Notes: generated by a model from the letters alone, not told the origin. DNA of 64,000 nt from Methylohalobius sp. (GCA_026415315.1 JAOAHI010000004.1:562-64561), one strand, 5' to 3'. Numbered from the stretch's first letter, positions 1 to 9,266 are shown. Translations and numbers: made by a program.

Positions 1-1
1 T

Positions 2-1858
2 AAATGGTACATCGGAAGTTATGCTTGGTTTTTGAACCGCTTGCTGGAGACCGTCTGTCATGCCCAAACCTTGGCTTGGAACCAAAAAAGCGCTGTGCTC
101 AAAAGCCTCGTCAAGATCGTCTTTTTCGACCTCAGCCTGGCGATTGAAACATACGTGGAAGCCGACCGCGTTGCGCTCGAGCGCTTGGAGACCCATCTGG
201 AACGCATCGTAGACACTGTCCCGGAAGCTCTTTTGACTTTAGACGCCACAGGATCTCTCCTCGCTGCAAATCCTGCCGCCAAACGACTGTTTGAACGCTC
301 TTGGGCCAACCTGAAAATCACTTCTCTGTCCCAATTGCTCGCCGACGAACGCGGCCAACCTCTCAGCCTGCACCGCTTGCTCGAGCACCTTTGGCGCCCT
401 GGTGCCCATCCTCTCCCAGCTTTAGCCAGACAGGAATCGGGCCGACAGGTGCCGGTTGAAATCACCCTCAGTTCCCTTCCTTACGAAGAACCTCCCTGTT
501 ACCTGGCCGTGATCCGCGACGTCAGCCGGCAAAAACAGACCGAAGCTAAATTGCGCCAGCTGGCCCAATTCGACCCGTTGACCGGCTTGCCTAATCGCGC
601 TTTGTTCTTAGATCGGCTGGCCCAGGCCCTGGCCAGATCCCATCGCTATCAGACCCAAGTGGCGGTGCTGTTTTTGGATCTGGACGATTTCAAAAAAATC
701 AACGATAGCCTCGGCCATCTGGTAGGCGATCAACTGCTCAAACAAGCCGCCCTGCGCCTTAAAAGCGTATTGCGCGAGACCGACACCCTCGCCCGCTTAG
801 GCGGGGACGAGTTTGCTTTGTGTTTGCCCGATCTGCACCATCCAGAAGGATACCAGCCAATTGCGGCCAAGCTCTCGGCTGCTTTTACCTCCCCCTTTCG
901 CCTAGAGAGCCAAGAAGTGTTCGTCAAAGCCTCCATCGGCATCGCTCTTTTTCCTTATCACGGCAGCGACCCCCATACCCTGCTCAAGCACGCCGACGCC
1001 GCCATGTACGAAGCCAAGCACAAACGCTTGGGCCACTGCTGTTACAACGCCGCTTTGGAGCACGCCGCCACCCACAGGATCACTTTAGAGTCCGAACTGC
1101 ATCGGGCCTTGAAGCGGGAAGAATTTTATCTTGTCTTTCAGCCGCAGGTGGAACTCGCTTCCGGCCGCATCGTCGGCCTAGAGGCTTTGCTCCGCTGGCG
1201 CAGCCAAGCCTTAGGGGAGGTTTCGCCGGCGGGTTTTATCCCTTACTTGGAGCCCACCGGACTGATCCATCCGGTAGGCGAATGGGTGCTTAGAACTGCA
1301 TGCCTCCAAGTGGTGCAGATGCAAAAAGCGCATGGGCTTGAGCTCGCCCTCGCCGTGAACTGTTCGGCGCGCCAGATCGCCCAGCCCGACTTCCCAGAAA
1401 GGTTGTATCAAATGCTATGCGCTGTGGGATTTCCGCCCAAACAATTAGAGCTTGAGATCACCGAAAACACGCTGATGGAGCACAATGAAGCCACCATAGG
1501 CAACCTCGAAACTTTACGCGCCATGGGCGTGCGCCTGGCGATCGACGACTTCGGCATCGGCTACTCTTCGCTGGGGTATCTTAAAAGCTTTTCCTTCCAC
1601 ACCCTAAAGATCGACCGAAGCTTCATTCAGCAGCTGCACAGCGATAAAGACATGCAACTGGCCCGCCACATCGTCGGCATAGGCAAAAGCTTGGAACTGA
1701 CCGTGGTCGCCGAAGGGGTAGAGACCGAAGAACAACTTGCCACCGTCCAGGCCCTGGGCTGCGACCTGGTCCAGGGATATTACTTCTCACCGCCGGTAGA
1801 AATTCAAGCCTTAAGCGCGCTTTTAACCCACCCTTTTGTCGCCAACCATCAAGCTTGA
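2..1858 (+). CDS. Globin-coupled PAS-GGDEF-EAL protein, 5' partial
   Basis: Makes and/or degrades cyclic di-GMP under control of an N-terminal heme globin. The reading frame is open to the left edge: codons before the first possible start (TTG at 32) read KWYIGSYAWF, and this run through KIVFFDLSLAIETYV matches the last helices of a globin-coupled sensor domain. The heme pocket therefore lies upstream of the window. A PAS domain follows (about residues 50-165 counted from the TTG). The GGDEF domain has an intact GGDEF motif and an RETD inhibitory site five residues before it. The EAL domain keeps EALLR, DDFGIGYSS and VAEGVE, so both activities look possible. The 3' end overlaps the convergent ANTAR regulator by 10 bases. 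Globin-type sensors usually respond to O2 or other gases; the ligand here is unknown. Confidence 0.9.
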   Translation, partial: KWYIGSYAWFLNRLLETVCHAQTLAWNQKSAVLKSLVKIVFFDLSLAIETYVEADRVALERLETHLERIVDTVPEALLTLDATGSLLAANPAAKRLFERSWANLKITSLSQLLADERGQPLSLHRLLEHLWRPGAHPLPALARQESGRQVPVEITLSSLPYEEPPCYLAVIRDVSRQKQTEAKLRQLAQFDPLTGLPNRALFLDRLAQALARSHRYQTQVAVLFLDLDDFKKINDSLGHLVGDQLLKQAALRLKSVLRETDTLARLGGDEFALCLPDLHHPEGYQPIAAKLSAAFTSPFRLESQEVFVKASIGIALFPYHGSDPHTLLKHADAAMYEAKHKRLGHCCYNAALEHAATHRITLESELHRALKREEFYLVFQPQVELASGRIVGLEALLRWRSQALGEVSPAGFIPYLEPTGLIHPVGEWVLRTACLQVVQMQKAHGLELALAVNCSARQIAQPDFPERLYQMLCAVGFPPKQLELEITENTLMEHNEATIGNLETLRAMGVRLAIDDFGIGYSSLGYLKSFSFHTLKIDRSFIQQLHSDKDMQLARHIVGIGKSLELTVVAEGVETEEQLATVQALGCDLVQGYYFSPPVEIQALSALLTHPFVANHQA

Positions 1859-2445
1859 TTCTCCGCCAGTTGGTTGAGCCGGTTGGCCGCTTCCACCACT
1901 TGGGTGGCCACTTCCAAAACCTTGCGCCGTTCGTCTCTAGCTTTGCGGCGCAAGATTTCATACGCCTTAACTCGCGGCACGTGCCAGCGCTCCATCACAA
2001 TTCCTACCGCTTGATTGATGATCCGGTTGTCCTCGAGCACAGCTTGCAACTTGCTTTTTTCCGCTTGCACGGCCTTCAGCCTGGACCCTACCGCCAACAC
2101 GGCCTCTATTTCCGGCAACAGTTGTGCCACGGTGAGCGGCTTGACCAAGTATCCCAGTCCCCCAGCCTGCAACGCTTCCCCGACAGCTTGCTGATCATCG
2201 TATGCCGATAAAAACAGAACCGGAACGCCATATTCCCGATCTAAAACTTTAGCGACCTCGGGGCCGGTCATGTCTGGCAGACGCACATCCACCAGCGCTA
2301 AATCGGGCTTAAAACGCTTCGCCTGCGCCAAAGCCTCCCGGCCACACGAAGCCTGCGCCACTTCGAACCCGTGGGCGGTAAGCCCTTGGGCCAAAGTCGC
2401 TAGCACTAGACGATCGTCTTCCACCACTAGAACCTTGCGCGCCAT
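1849..2445 (-). CDS. ANTAR-domain response regulator (AmiR/NasT type)
   Basis: Response regulator of 198 residues predicted to bind nascent RNA and prevent transcription termination. The receiver domain has the acidic pair E9/D10/D11, phosphoacceptor D53 and K102. A coiled linker leads to an ANTAR domain (about 130-190) with the typical NQAVGIVMERW and KAYEILRRKA segments. It is transcribed divergently from a HisKA_2 kinase with 37 bases between the starts. ANTAR regulators are often paired with such kinases (as in EutV/EutW), so the two probably form one system. No target terminator/antiterminator was recognised in the window. Confidence 0.9.
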   Translation of the reverse strand: MARKVLVVEDDRLVLATLAQGLTAHGFEVAQASCGREALAQAKRFKPDLALVDVRLPDMTGPEVAKVLDREYGVPVLFLSAYDDQQAVGEALQAGGLGYLVKPLTVAQLLPEIEAVLAVGSRLKAVQAEKSKLQAVLEDNRIINQAVGIVMERWHVPRVKAYEILRRKARDERRKVLEVATQVVEAANRLNQLAENQA

Positions 2446-2482
2446 CGTCTATTCTCAACGAAAATAAGGTTTTAATTTTGCC

Positions 2483-3400
2483 ATGACCAAGGCTTGCTGT
2501 CAGTACTGTCCTTGTCTGTACTTTACCAAAGCCTGCGCTCTGGCCCTCTCTCCGAGCGGCACAATCCTAAAGATCACCCAAAGCTTGGCTGAGTCGTTAG
2601 GCTATCACCCGAAGGAACTTGAGGGAAAACTTTTATCTGAAATTCTGCCCGCAGACTTTCTGCAAGCGCTTGCCGGCACCCCCTGTGCAGAGCTTGAAAC
2701 TGACCTTAAAGGCAAAGCTCAGCGCCTTAGAGCGCATCTTTTTATCTGTCAGAGAGAAAACTGCGTGCTGGTCTTGGTTCAACCCAGCGCGCAACAGCGC
2801 CTTCAGCGCGACCTGTTGCTGCGGGAAGTCCACCATCGGATCAAAAACAACCTGCAGGGAATCGCCGGCCTGCTCTATAACCAGGCACTTGCTCATCCTG
2901 AGCTTGCGCCTGTGCTTGAAACCCCGATCCGCCAAATCCACTCCATCGCCTTGCTGTATGGGCTGCGCAGCCAAGGAGAGGAGAATATCTTCCTGTGCCA
3001 GTTATGCCAAATTATCGCCCAAGCGGGCCAGGGCCTCAGCCATATCGCCCTCACCACCGACATTCCCTATGTCAAAACCATACAAGTGCACGACGAAGAA
3101 GCCGTCACCATCGCCTTAATCCTGAACGAACTGTTGGTCAATGCCATCAAGCACGGCCAAGGCCCGATCGCCCTCGCTGTGCGCTGCGCGGAGGCCGAGG
3201 CCCGTGTGCTCATCCGCAACCCTTGCGCCAAGCCTTTAAAGCTCGATTTGGCTCAAGGCCGCGGCCTTGGCACTGGCTTACAACTGGTGCAAGCGCTGCT
3301 GCCTAAGGACGGGTCGGCCGATTTGACTATTTGCGAGGAGGACGGCTACGTGGTCGCCACCTTGCGCCTGAGGCCACCTGTGGTGCGCATGCTGGCTTAA
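2483..3400 (+). CDS. PAS-HisKA_2 sensor histidine kinase with N-terminal Cys cluster
   Basis: Probable soluble sensor kinase (305 aa) for the divergent ANTAR regulator. An N-terminal PAS-like region (about 15-100) precedes a HisKA_2 phosphoacceptor segment REVHHRIKNNLQ (H117/H118). The ATPase domain has an N-box LNELLVNAIKHG and a G-box GRGLGTGLQL. There is no membrane segment. The first 18 residues contain five cysteines (C5, C6, C9, C11, C18), which is unusual for this family and could bind a metal or Fe-S cluster or act as a redox switch; that is inference. The start is the first ATG, at 2483, and needs support because the Cys cluster depends on it. Confidence 0.85.
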   Translation: MTKACCQYCPCLYFTKACALALSPSGTILKITQSLAESLGYHPKELEGKLLSEILPADFLQALAGTPCAELETDLKGKAQRLRAHLFICQRENCVLVLVQPSAQQRLQRDLLLREVHHRIKNNLQGIAGLLYNQALAHPELAPVLETPIRQIHSIALLYGLRSQGEENIFLCQLCQIIAQAGQGLSHIALTTDIPYVKTIQVHDEEAVTIALILNELLVNAIKHGQGPIALAVRCAEAEARVLIRNPCAKPLKLDLAQGRGLGTGLQLVQALLPKDGSADLTICEEDGYVVATLRLRPPVVRMLA

Positions 3401-3499
3401 CGCGCTGCAAATGGAGTAAGCTTAGCTTATTCTACAAGTGACGCGAAAGCATGCACTACAGATATAAGATATAGTTGGTTCCATGGCGAAAACCCATCC

Positions 3500-4012
3500 A
3501 TGAACACTACCGAGTCAAAGTTAAACCAGACTCCCAGCGAAAAAAAGCCTGGACTTTCGCAATTCTTTTTCGAAACCCACCCCCAGGTGTGGAAGCTTTT
3601 GAGCTTTTACGACCGCTTTGAACAAGTGGTCAGCATTATCATGACCATACTCATCTCGGTGGTCATCGTTTATGCGCTCTTTGCCTTGATTCGAGAAATT
3701 CTGGTCGGCTTGATCTTGGGGCATCTCGACCCCATGGAGCATGCCACTTTTCAACGCTTATTCGGCATGATCATGGCTGTGCTGATCGCGATGGAATTCA
3801 AACACTCGATCATCAAGGTAGCCATTCGCCAGGAAGGGATCATTCGCGTCAACACCGTAATTTTGATTGCGTTGCTGGCGATCGCGCGCAAATTGATCAT
3901 CTTGGACTTCGAGAAAACCTCACCGGCTTTACTGGGCGCTTTAGCCGCTTCGATACTGGCTTTAGGGCTAGTCTATTGGCTGTTGCGTCGCCAGGACCAG
4001 CGGTCGGCTTAG
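3500..4012 (+). CDS. PsiE-like inner membrane protein
   Basis: Protein of 170 aa resembling the phosphate-starvation-inducible PsiE family. After a hydrophilic N-terminus of about 45 residues there are four hydrophobic helices (about 45-70, 85-105, 115-132, 142-162). The family's biochemical function is not established. It ends 8 bases from the stop codon of the convergent atpG. Bases 3401-3499 upstream are AT-rich but gave no clear -35/-10 pair. The family call rests on helix layout and overall sequence similarity judged by eye. Confidence 0.65.
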   Translation: MNTTESKLNQTPSEKKPGLSQFFFETHPQVWKLLSFYDRFEQVVSIIMTILISVVIVYALFALIREILVGLILGHLDPMEHATFQRLFGMIMAVLIAMEFKHSIIKVAIRQEGIIRVNTVILIALLAIARKLIILDFEKTSPALLGALAASILALGLVYWLLRRQDQRSA

Positions 4013-4019
4013 CCAAACT

Positions 4020-4886
4020 TCACCGATCCTTCTCCACCGCTTCAAAACCGGCCACCACTTCCAGAAGTTCAGAGGTGATTTGTTCTTGGCGTAGCTGCCC
4101 GTAACTTCGAGTCAATCCTTCCAAGCGCTCTGCGATGTTTTTTTCCGCCAACTGCATCGCTACGAGGCGTTGGCTGTGTTCGGCCGCCTGCGACTCGGCA
4201 CAAGCTCGAAACAAAGAAATAAACAGGTGCTGGCGAAACAGCGCCGCTAGAAGCGTCTCCGCCGCCAGGCTAAAGGTTGGGAGCGAACGCCCCGGCCACT
4301 TCTGCTGAGCTCGCTTGGCCAAGCCTACAGGCGGCAGCAAACGCTGAACGGCCGGCTGATATTTGCCTTGATCGTCGCGGCGGTGATAGAACAGGTCTAG
4401 GGTCTCTACACCCTCGCCGCGCCAGCTTTCGATTCTCTCCAAGATCTGCCGCACCGTGACCGTGATCCCAGCCACCGAGCCTGGGGCAAAAAAGCACTCC
4501 TCCACCCGCAATCCCTGCGCCTGGAGTTGTGCATCCATCCGCGCCCCCACAGCCAAGATCCGAATTTGAGCCGCGTGTTGGAGATGACGGGCGGCTAAGT
4601 TGGCCAATACATCATTAAAGCGTCCGCACAGGCCATAATCGGAGCCAAAGGCAATCGCTGCCCGACTAGGGGCGACCCGGTGGATCGCTCTTGTCTGCGG
4701 CAATCTAACCTCGCGCAGCACCGCCACCAGCCCCAATTCCACCGTGCGGCCATAGGCGGCCACCGCTTTTGCCGCCTGCTCGCACTGGCGCAGGCTAGCA
4801 GCCGAGAGCACCTTCATCGTGCGCACTATATCTTGAACCTTGGAGCTAGTGGCAATGGCCCGCCCTAAAGCTTGCAGGGTATGCAC
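4020..4886 (-). CDS. atpG: N-ATPase gamma subunit
   Basis: Central stalk of the F1 sector of an N-type ATPase (288 aa). The N-terminal helix (TSSKVQDIVRTMKVLSAASL) and the C-terminal helix (RQEQITSELLEVVAGFEAV) are typical gamma-subunit coiled-coil ends, and FGSDYGLCGRFND is the conserved core segment. The start is GTG at 4886 behind a good ribosome site, AGGGAGG. In standard N-ATPase operons atpG follows atpA directly. Here an opposite-strand chemoreceptor gene separates them by about 1.85 kb, so atpG probably needs its own promoter in the 4887-5049 gap or long antisense read-through from atpA. Confidence 0.9.
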   Translation of the reverse strand: MHTLQALGRAIATSSKVQDIVRTMKVLSAASLRQCEQAAKAVAAYGRTVELGLVAVLREVRLPQTRAIHRVAPSRAAIAFGSDYGLCGRFNDVLANLAARHLQHAAQIRILAVGARMDAQLQAQGLRVEECFFAPGSVAGITVTVRQILERIESWRGEGVETLDLFYHRRDDQGKYQPAVQRLLPPVGLAKRAQQKWPGRSLPTFSLAAETLLAALFRQHLFISLFRACAESQAAEHSQRLVAMQLAEKNIAERLEGLTRSYGQLRQEQITSELLEVVAGFEAVEKDR

Positions 4887-4937
4887 GCTATCCTCCCTGC
4901 ACTGGATTACATCAGATTTTGATCTATATTTAAAAAC

Positions 4938-4951
4938 GTGACTACCGTCAC
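4938..4951. promoter_or_regulatory. CRP/Vfr-like palindrome GTGA-N6-TCAC
   Basis: In the 163-base divergent gap between atpG and the heme chemoreceptor, GTGACTACCGTCAC is a perfect dyad with the spacing of the CRP core site (TGTGA-N6-TCACA). Only the outer T/A bases differ. An AT-rich stretch beside it (4921-4936) could hold a -10 element for atpG. Which gene it would control, and whether a CRP-family protein binds it, is not shown by sequence alone. Confidence 0.4.
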
Positions 4952-5049
4952 CTTCGGCATACCCCCTTGCTCTCGCGGCATGCCGCTTGTTTAGCCTGCC
5001 CTCGCCCCGCAGGGCGTCTCACCCCCAACCACCAGAAGGAGGTGCTTTT

Positions 5050-6774
5050 ATGCAACGCTCGCTGAGCTTTCGCTTATTTGTGGTGATTTTCTCCGCCGTA
5101 TGCCTGCTCGTTGGAGTCCTTTTGGCCCTGTATTACACAAGTCAGCGCCAAAAGACCATCGCGGCAGTCACCGACAGCGCCCGCAAAATCCTCATCACCG
5201 CTGAGTCGGTACGGGGCCAGATGCTCAAGCTTTGGGAGGCGGGTGTCATCACACCCCAGAGGCTCTTAGAGTTTAGCCAGAAAGCCGACGCCCGCACCCA
5301 AATCCTCCAAGCGGTGCCGGTGGTGGTCTCTTGGCAAACCATCCAAGACAAAGTCGCCCAGGAAGGCTTTGCGCTGCGCACTCCTCGGATCTCCCCTAGG
5401 AATCCTAAGAATACCCCCGACCCCATCGAGCAACAGGCCCTAGAGTATTTCGCCGTCCACCCCGAAGCCCAAGAGTATCAGGCCATAGACGAAACCCAGC
5501 ACGCCGTGCGCTATTTTCGCCCCGTTCACCTCGAACAGCAATGCCTAATCTGCCACGGCGATCCTGCCACTTCTAAAACGCTGTGGGGACGAGACGACGG
5601 CAAAGACATCTTGGGCTACCCGATGGAAGGCAAACGCGCTGGGGAACTGCATGGCGCGTTTGAGATCATCGCTTCGCTTAGAGAGAGTGAGGCTAAACTG
5701 AAGCGTGAACTTGTAACCAGCGGGCTTTTGGCCCTGCTCGCCCTGATTGTAGGCGGAGTAGCCTTACACCAAGTGATGGCTCGTCGGCTCGCTCAACCGT
5801 TGTCCTGGCTCACCACGCAGATGGGCGCTGTAGCCTCGGGGGACCTTGCAGTGCGCTTAGACAGCCACAGCGAGGACGAAATCGGTCAGTTTACCTCCCA
5901 ACTCAAGCGCTTCGTCACCACCATCCACCAACTCCTGGATCAACTCAAACAAAACGCCCTCGCTGTCCGCCAAGCGGTCGGTGCGTTGAGCCAAAGCGCC
6001 CATGAGACCAACGGCCTGGCCGCTGAGCAACAGCGCGCTACCGAGGAAGCCTCCGCAGCGCTCGCTCAGTTGGCCGCGGCCATCAACCAGGTAGCGCAGA
6101 GTTGCACCCGCGCCGCCGAGCAGGCGGCAGCCGCCGACCAGGAAGCACGCCAAAGCCAGCGCCTAGTGCGCGAGACCGGAGGGCAAATCGGGGAACTCGC
6201 CTCGGAGATAGAGCACGTCGCCGAGGAGCTCAAGCGCCTGGAGCTTGGCAGCCAAAACATCGGCAAGGTCTTAGAGATCATCCGCGACATCGCCGACCAA
6301 ACCAACTTGCTTGCGCTTAACGCCGCTATCGAGGCCGCGCGCGCTGGCGAATACGGACGCGGGTTTGCCGTGGTCGCCGAGGAGGTGCGCACGCTGGCGA
6401 ACCGCACCCAGGAATCGACGGCGCAAATCCAGACGACCATCGACGAGCTGCAAGCCCAATCGCGGGCTTGCGTGGCGATGATCGATCACAGCCGCGCCAA
6501 GGCGCAAAGCGGTGTCCAGGCGACCGAAACCACCGCTTCCAGCTTAAATCGGCTGCTCTCCAGCATCGAAACGATCAAGGAACTCACCCAGCAGATCGCC
6601 GCGGCGGTCGAAGAGCAAAGCACTGCCAGCGCCGGCGTGCATCAAAACGTCGTCGGCATCAGCGCCAGGGCCAAACAGGTGGCCGACAAAATGGAAAACA
6701 CCCTGGGCGCTAGCCAAAAGCTCGAGGAGATCGCCGAAAGCTTAACCACCCACGTCGCCCGTTTCCGAACTTAG
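5050..6774 (+). CDS. Methyl-accepting chemotaxis protein with DUF3365 heme-c sensor domain
   Basis: Transmembrane chemoreceptor of 574 aa. The start is ATG 5050, preceded by a near-perfect ribosome site AGGAGGTG at 5037-5044. A first membrane helix (about 10-28) leads to a periplasmic domain with CLICH at 165-169, a CxxCH motif expected to carry covalent heme c, in a DUF3365-like context. A second helix (about 222-240), a HAMP domain and a signalling domain follow, with the conserved hairpin [20 protein letters not shown] and flanking methylation helices. It probably senses redox state or a gas ligand and feeds a CheA pathway; no che genes are in the window. The gene lies inside the N-ATPase operon on the opposite strand, and its last 33 bases overlap the end of atpA. 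Confidence 0.93.
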   Translation: MQRSLSFRLFVVIFSAVCLLVGVLLALYYTSQRQKTIAAVTDSARKILITAESVRGQMLKLWEAGVITPQRLLEFSQKADARTQILQAVPVVVSWQTIQDKVAQEGFALRTPRISPRNPKNTPDPIEQQALEYFAVHPEAQEYQAIDETQHAVRYFRPVHLEQQCLICHGDPATSKTLWGRDDGKDILGYPMEGKRAGELHGAFEIIASLRESEAKLKRELVTSGLLALLALIVGGVALHQVMARRLAQPLSWLTTQMGAVASGDLAVRLDSHSEDEIGQFTSQLKRFVTTIHQLLDQLKQNALAVRQAVGALSQSAHETNGLAAEQQRATEEASAALAQLAAAINQVAQSCTRAAEQAAAADQEARQSQRLVRETGGQIGELASEIEHVAEELKRLELGSQNIGKVLEIIRDIADQTNLLALNAAIEAARAGEYGRGFAVVAEEVRTLANRTQESTAQIQTTIDELQAQSRACVAMIDHSRAKAQSGVQATETTASSLNRLLSSIETIKELTQQIAAAVEEQSTASAGVHQNVVGISARAKQVADKMENTLGASQKLEEIAESLTTHVARFRT

Positions 6775-8235
6775 AACTTGGCGCGCCGTCGCTAGCAGGC
6801 GATCGGGAGAGGCCAGGGAGGCAGAGAGCCCTGCTTGGGCCAGCGCCTCCCGTATGCGCCTCTCCGCCAGGCGCACCCGATTCACAGGGATTGGATCGAA
6901 CAGGCCAGCATTGAGCGCAAACAACACGGCAATCTGCTCGGCCGGTGTCAGGGCTTCGCCCTCGTCCTGTTTGAGAAGCTCCTTGACTCTGCGGCCACGC
7001 TCGATGGCGGCGCGGGTACGCTCGTCCAGGCGGGTCCCGAAGCGAGCAAAGATTTCCAGCTCTTCATACTGGGCATAAGCCAGCTTTAACGGACCGATCA
7101 CGTCCCGATAGGCTGGAAGCTGAGCTTTACCGCCTACGCGCGAGACCGACCGTCCTACGTCCACCGCTGGCAGCTCCCCGCGCTGGAACAGGACGGGCGA
7201 GAGATAAATCTGGCCGTCGGTGATCGAGATCAGGTTGGTAGGGATGTAGGCGGAAAGGTTCTGCGCCTGGGTCTCAGCGATGGGCAGGGCGGTGAGGCTG
7301 CCGCCCCCTTTTAAGCGGCAAGCCCGTTCTAACAGGCGGGAGTGAAGATAAAACACATCGCCTGGATAGGCCTCCCGCCCCGGTGGCCGGCGTAGCAGCA
7401 GAGAAAGCTCGCGGTAGGCGTCGGCGTGGTGCGACAGATCGTCGTATACCACCAGCACGTCGTGCCCTTGGGCACAAAAATATTCACCCATGCTGGTGGC
7501 GGCATACGGGGCGATGAATTTAAGGCCAGCGGGCGCATCTCCGGAGGCGCTCACCACGATGGAATACCTCAAAGCATTGCCTTCGGCCAAGCGCGCGATT
7601 ACCCGTGCCACCGCCTGGGCACGTTGACCGATAGCGCAATAGACGCAAATGACGTCTTGGCCGCGCTGGTTCAGGATGGTATCGACGGCCAAGGCGGTCT
7701 TGCCGATCTGGCGGTCACCTAAGATCAATTCCCGCTGGCCGCGACCGATGGGGATTAAGGCATCGATCACCTTGATCCCAGTCTGGAGAGGGACCTCGAC
7801 CGGAGCGCGATCCAGGATAGCCGGAGCTTCCCGCTCCACCGGCCAACGCCGAGCGGTTACCACTGGCCCTTTGCCGTCCAAGGGACGGCCTAACGGGTCG
7901 ACCACCCGCCCTAAGAGCGCCTCCCCCACCGGGGTATCCAACACCCGCCCCGTGCGCCGCACCCGCTCGCCGGCAGAGACACTGTGCGCTGAGTCCAAAA
8001 GCACCACCCCCACCCCATCCGGATCCAAATCCATGGCGATCCCCGAGGCACCGCCTGCGCACTGCACCACTTCCATCGCCTGAACCCCGGGTAGGCCGAC
8101 AAGGCGTGCCACCCCGCGCTCGACGGACAAGACTCGGCCGATCTCCTGCGGCGCACGCAGGGGCGAGTCGCAACTCGCTCCCACCGAAGCAGCGGCTTGA
8201 CGCAACCACTGGGCTATACCTTCAACCCAGTCCAC
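6742..8235 (-). CDS. atpA: N-ATPase alpha subunit
   Basis: Non-catalytic nucleotide-binding F1 subunit, 497 aa. It has a P-loop [11 protein letters not shown], the [11 protein letters not shown] and SMGEYF segments, and the alpha signature [14 protein letters not shown]. It lies 20 bases after atpF in the atpDCQRBEFA run. Its length and divergence fit the N-type branch rather than housekeeping F-ATPase alpha. Its 3' end overlaps the convergent chemoreceptor by 33 bases, so the usual atpA-atpG junction is absent. Confidence 0.95.
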   Translation of the reverse strand: MDWVEGIAQWLRQAAASVGASCDSPLRAPQEIGRVLSVERGVARLVGLPGVQAMEVVQCAGGASGIAMDLDPDGVGVVLLDSAHSVSAGERVRRTGRVLDTPVGEALLGRVVDPLGRPLDGKGPVVTARRWPVEREAPAILDRAPVEVPLQTGIKVIDALIPIGRGQRELILGDRQIGKTALAVDTILNQRGQDVICVYCAIGQRAQAVARVIARLAEGNALRYSIVVSASGDAPAGLKFIAPYAATSMGEYFCAQGHDVLVVYDDLSHHADAYRELSLLLRRPPGREAYPGDVFYLHSRLLERACRLKGGGSLTALPIAETQAQNLSAYIPTNLISITDGQIYLSPVLFQRGELPAVDVGRSVSRVGGKAQLPAYRDVIGPLKLAYAQYEELEIFARFGTRLDERTRAAIERGRRVKELLKQDEGEALTPAEQIAVLFALNAGLFDPIPVNRVRLAERRIREALAQAGLSASLASPDRLLATARQVLSSETGDVGG

Positions 8236-8255
8236 TCCAGCTTCAGCTATAGGTT

Positions 8256-8987
8256 CTACGACAAAGCCTCCCTGAGCCTGTGCTCCAATTCCTCCAACCA
8301 GGCGGCCAGATGCCAGTTAAAAACCCAACCATCGGTCTCTAAGGCGATGCCGCATAGCAAATCGCCGCGTTGCTCGAAGAGGACAGCAGCGTTTGGCCAA
8401 ACGCGCTTAAGCTCTGCCCCAATCCGTTCGGCGGTTGCAGAGGGCAAAGGCGAACGGGTCACCACCGTCCACTTAGAAGCACTCTCCAGCCTCAGACGCT
8501 GTTCTTGAGGCAGGGCAGCGAACTGGCGTAGGAACGATGCCACCAATTGCTCTTCCAGCTCTTGCCCAGCCAGGTCAGCTAACGCTTTGCGGGCGATGTC
8601 CACTACCTGTTCGGCCACTGCAGTTTTGAGCTTGTGCAGCCAAGCTGCCTGCTCCTCCTCCAGCGCCCTCTGCCAGCCGCGGCGCTTTTCCTCCACTTCC
8701 TGGCGGGCTTTCTCCAACCAGGCTTGGCGCTCTGCCTCCGCCGCCTGGCGGGCTTCAGCCAAAAGCCTGGCGCGCTCCTCCTCCAGCGCGTTGAGCTTTT
8801 CCTGGTAAGCGGCAATCAAGCGCTCGGCCTTGGCCTGAATCTGCCTTGCCTCGTCCAAGCGCTTTTGTATGTGTTGCTCACGAGCAGCCATGTTGGCAAG
8901 GATGGGCCGATAAAGAAAACGATTCAGCAGCGCCAAAAGGATCAAAAAATTGGCGATTTGAGCGCTGACCGTGAGCCAGTCGATCAC
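8256..8987 (-). CDS. atpF: N-ATPase b subunit with delta-like C-terminus
   Basis: Peripheral stalk subunit of 243 aa, much longer than an ordinary b subunit (about 155 aa). One N-terminal membrane helix (about 8-27) is followed by a long charged coiled coil to about residue 150. The last 80 residues (from VVTRSPLPS through [13 protein letters not shown] to [12 protein letters not shown]) resemble the C-terminal domain of the delta subunit. N-ATPase operons lack a separate atpH, and this tail may supply the delta function. The start follows the atpE stop without a gap. Confidence 0.88.
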   Translation of the reverse strand: MIDWLTVSAQIANFLILLALLNRFLYRPILANMAAREQHIQKRLDEARQIQAKAERLIAAYQEKLNALEEERARLLAEARQAAEAERQAWLEKARQEVEEKRRGWQRALEEEQAAWLHKLKTAVAEQVVDIARKALADLAGQELEEQLVASFLRQFAALPQEQRLRLESASKWTVVTRSPLPSATAERIGAELKRVWPNAAVLFEQRGDLLCGIALETDGWVFNWHLAAWLEELEHRLREALS

Positions 8988-9266
8988 TCAGTGTCCCCCG
9001 GCGCTGCGGAAGTAATCCCAGTAAGGATTGGCAAACAACAGGATCATCGTCACCACGAAGGCGTAAATAGCAGTGGACTCGACCATAGCCAAGCCGACGA
9101 ACAAGGTGCGGGTGATCGTACCTGCCTCGTCGGGCTGTTGAGCAATGGCGGCGAGCGCCTGCGCCACCGCCCGCCCCTCCCCCAAGGCTGGACCAATGCC
9201 GCCTATAGCTACGGTCAAGCCGGCGGTAGCGATGGAAACAGCAGCGATGAAAGCCTCTTCGGTCAT
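8988..9266 (-). CDS. atpE: N-ATPase c subunit (rotor ring)
   Basis: Two-helix rotor subunit, 92 aa. The start is ATG 9266, overlapping the atpB stop as ATGA. Helix 1 has GGIGPALGEGRAVAQAL with E30 where Na+-type c subunits have Gln (Q32 in Ilyobacter). Helix 2 has MVESTAIY with the essential carboxylate E63 followed by S64, T65 and Y68, the known Na+ ligand set. The paired carboxylates are characteristic of N-ATPases. Na+ and H+ coupling cannot be separated from sequence alone, because a second carboxylate can also favour H+. Confidence 0.95.
   Translation of the reverse strand: MTEEAFIAAVSIATAGLTVAIGGIGPALGEGRAVAQALAAIAQQPDEAGTITRTLFVGLAMVESTAIYAFVVTMILLFANPYWDYFRSAGGH

Noticed and set aside
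4987-5049. N-terminal extension of the chemoreceptor from 4987
   Set aside because: The extra 21 residues are proline-rich and precede a near-perfect ribosome site for ATG 5050, so they are not translated as part of it.
7715-8209. Glycine/arginine-rich open frames inside atpA
   Set aside because: They are shadow frames of a conserved ATPase gene with no ribosome site or homology.
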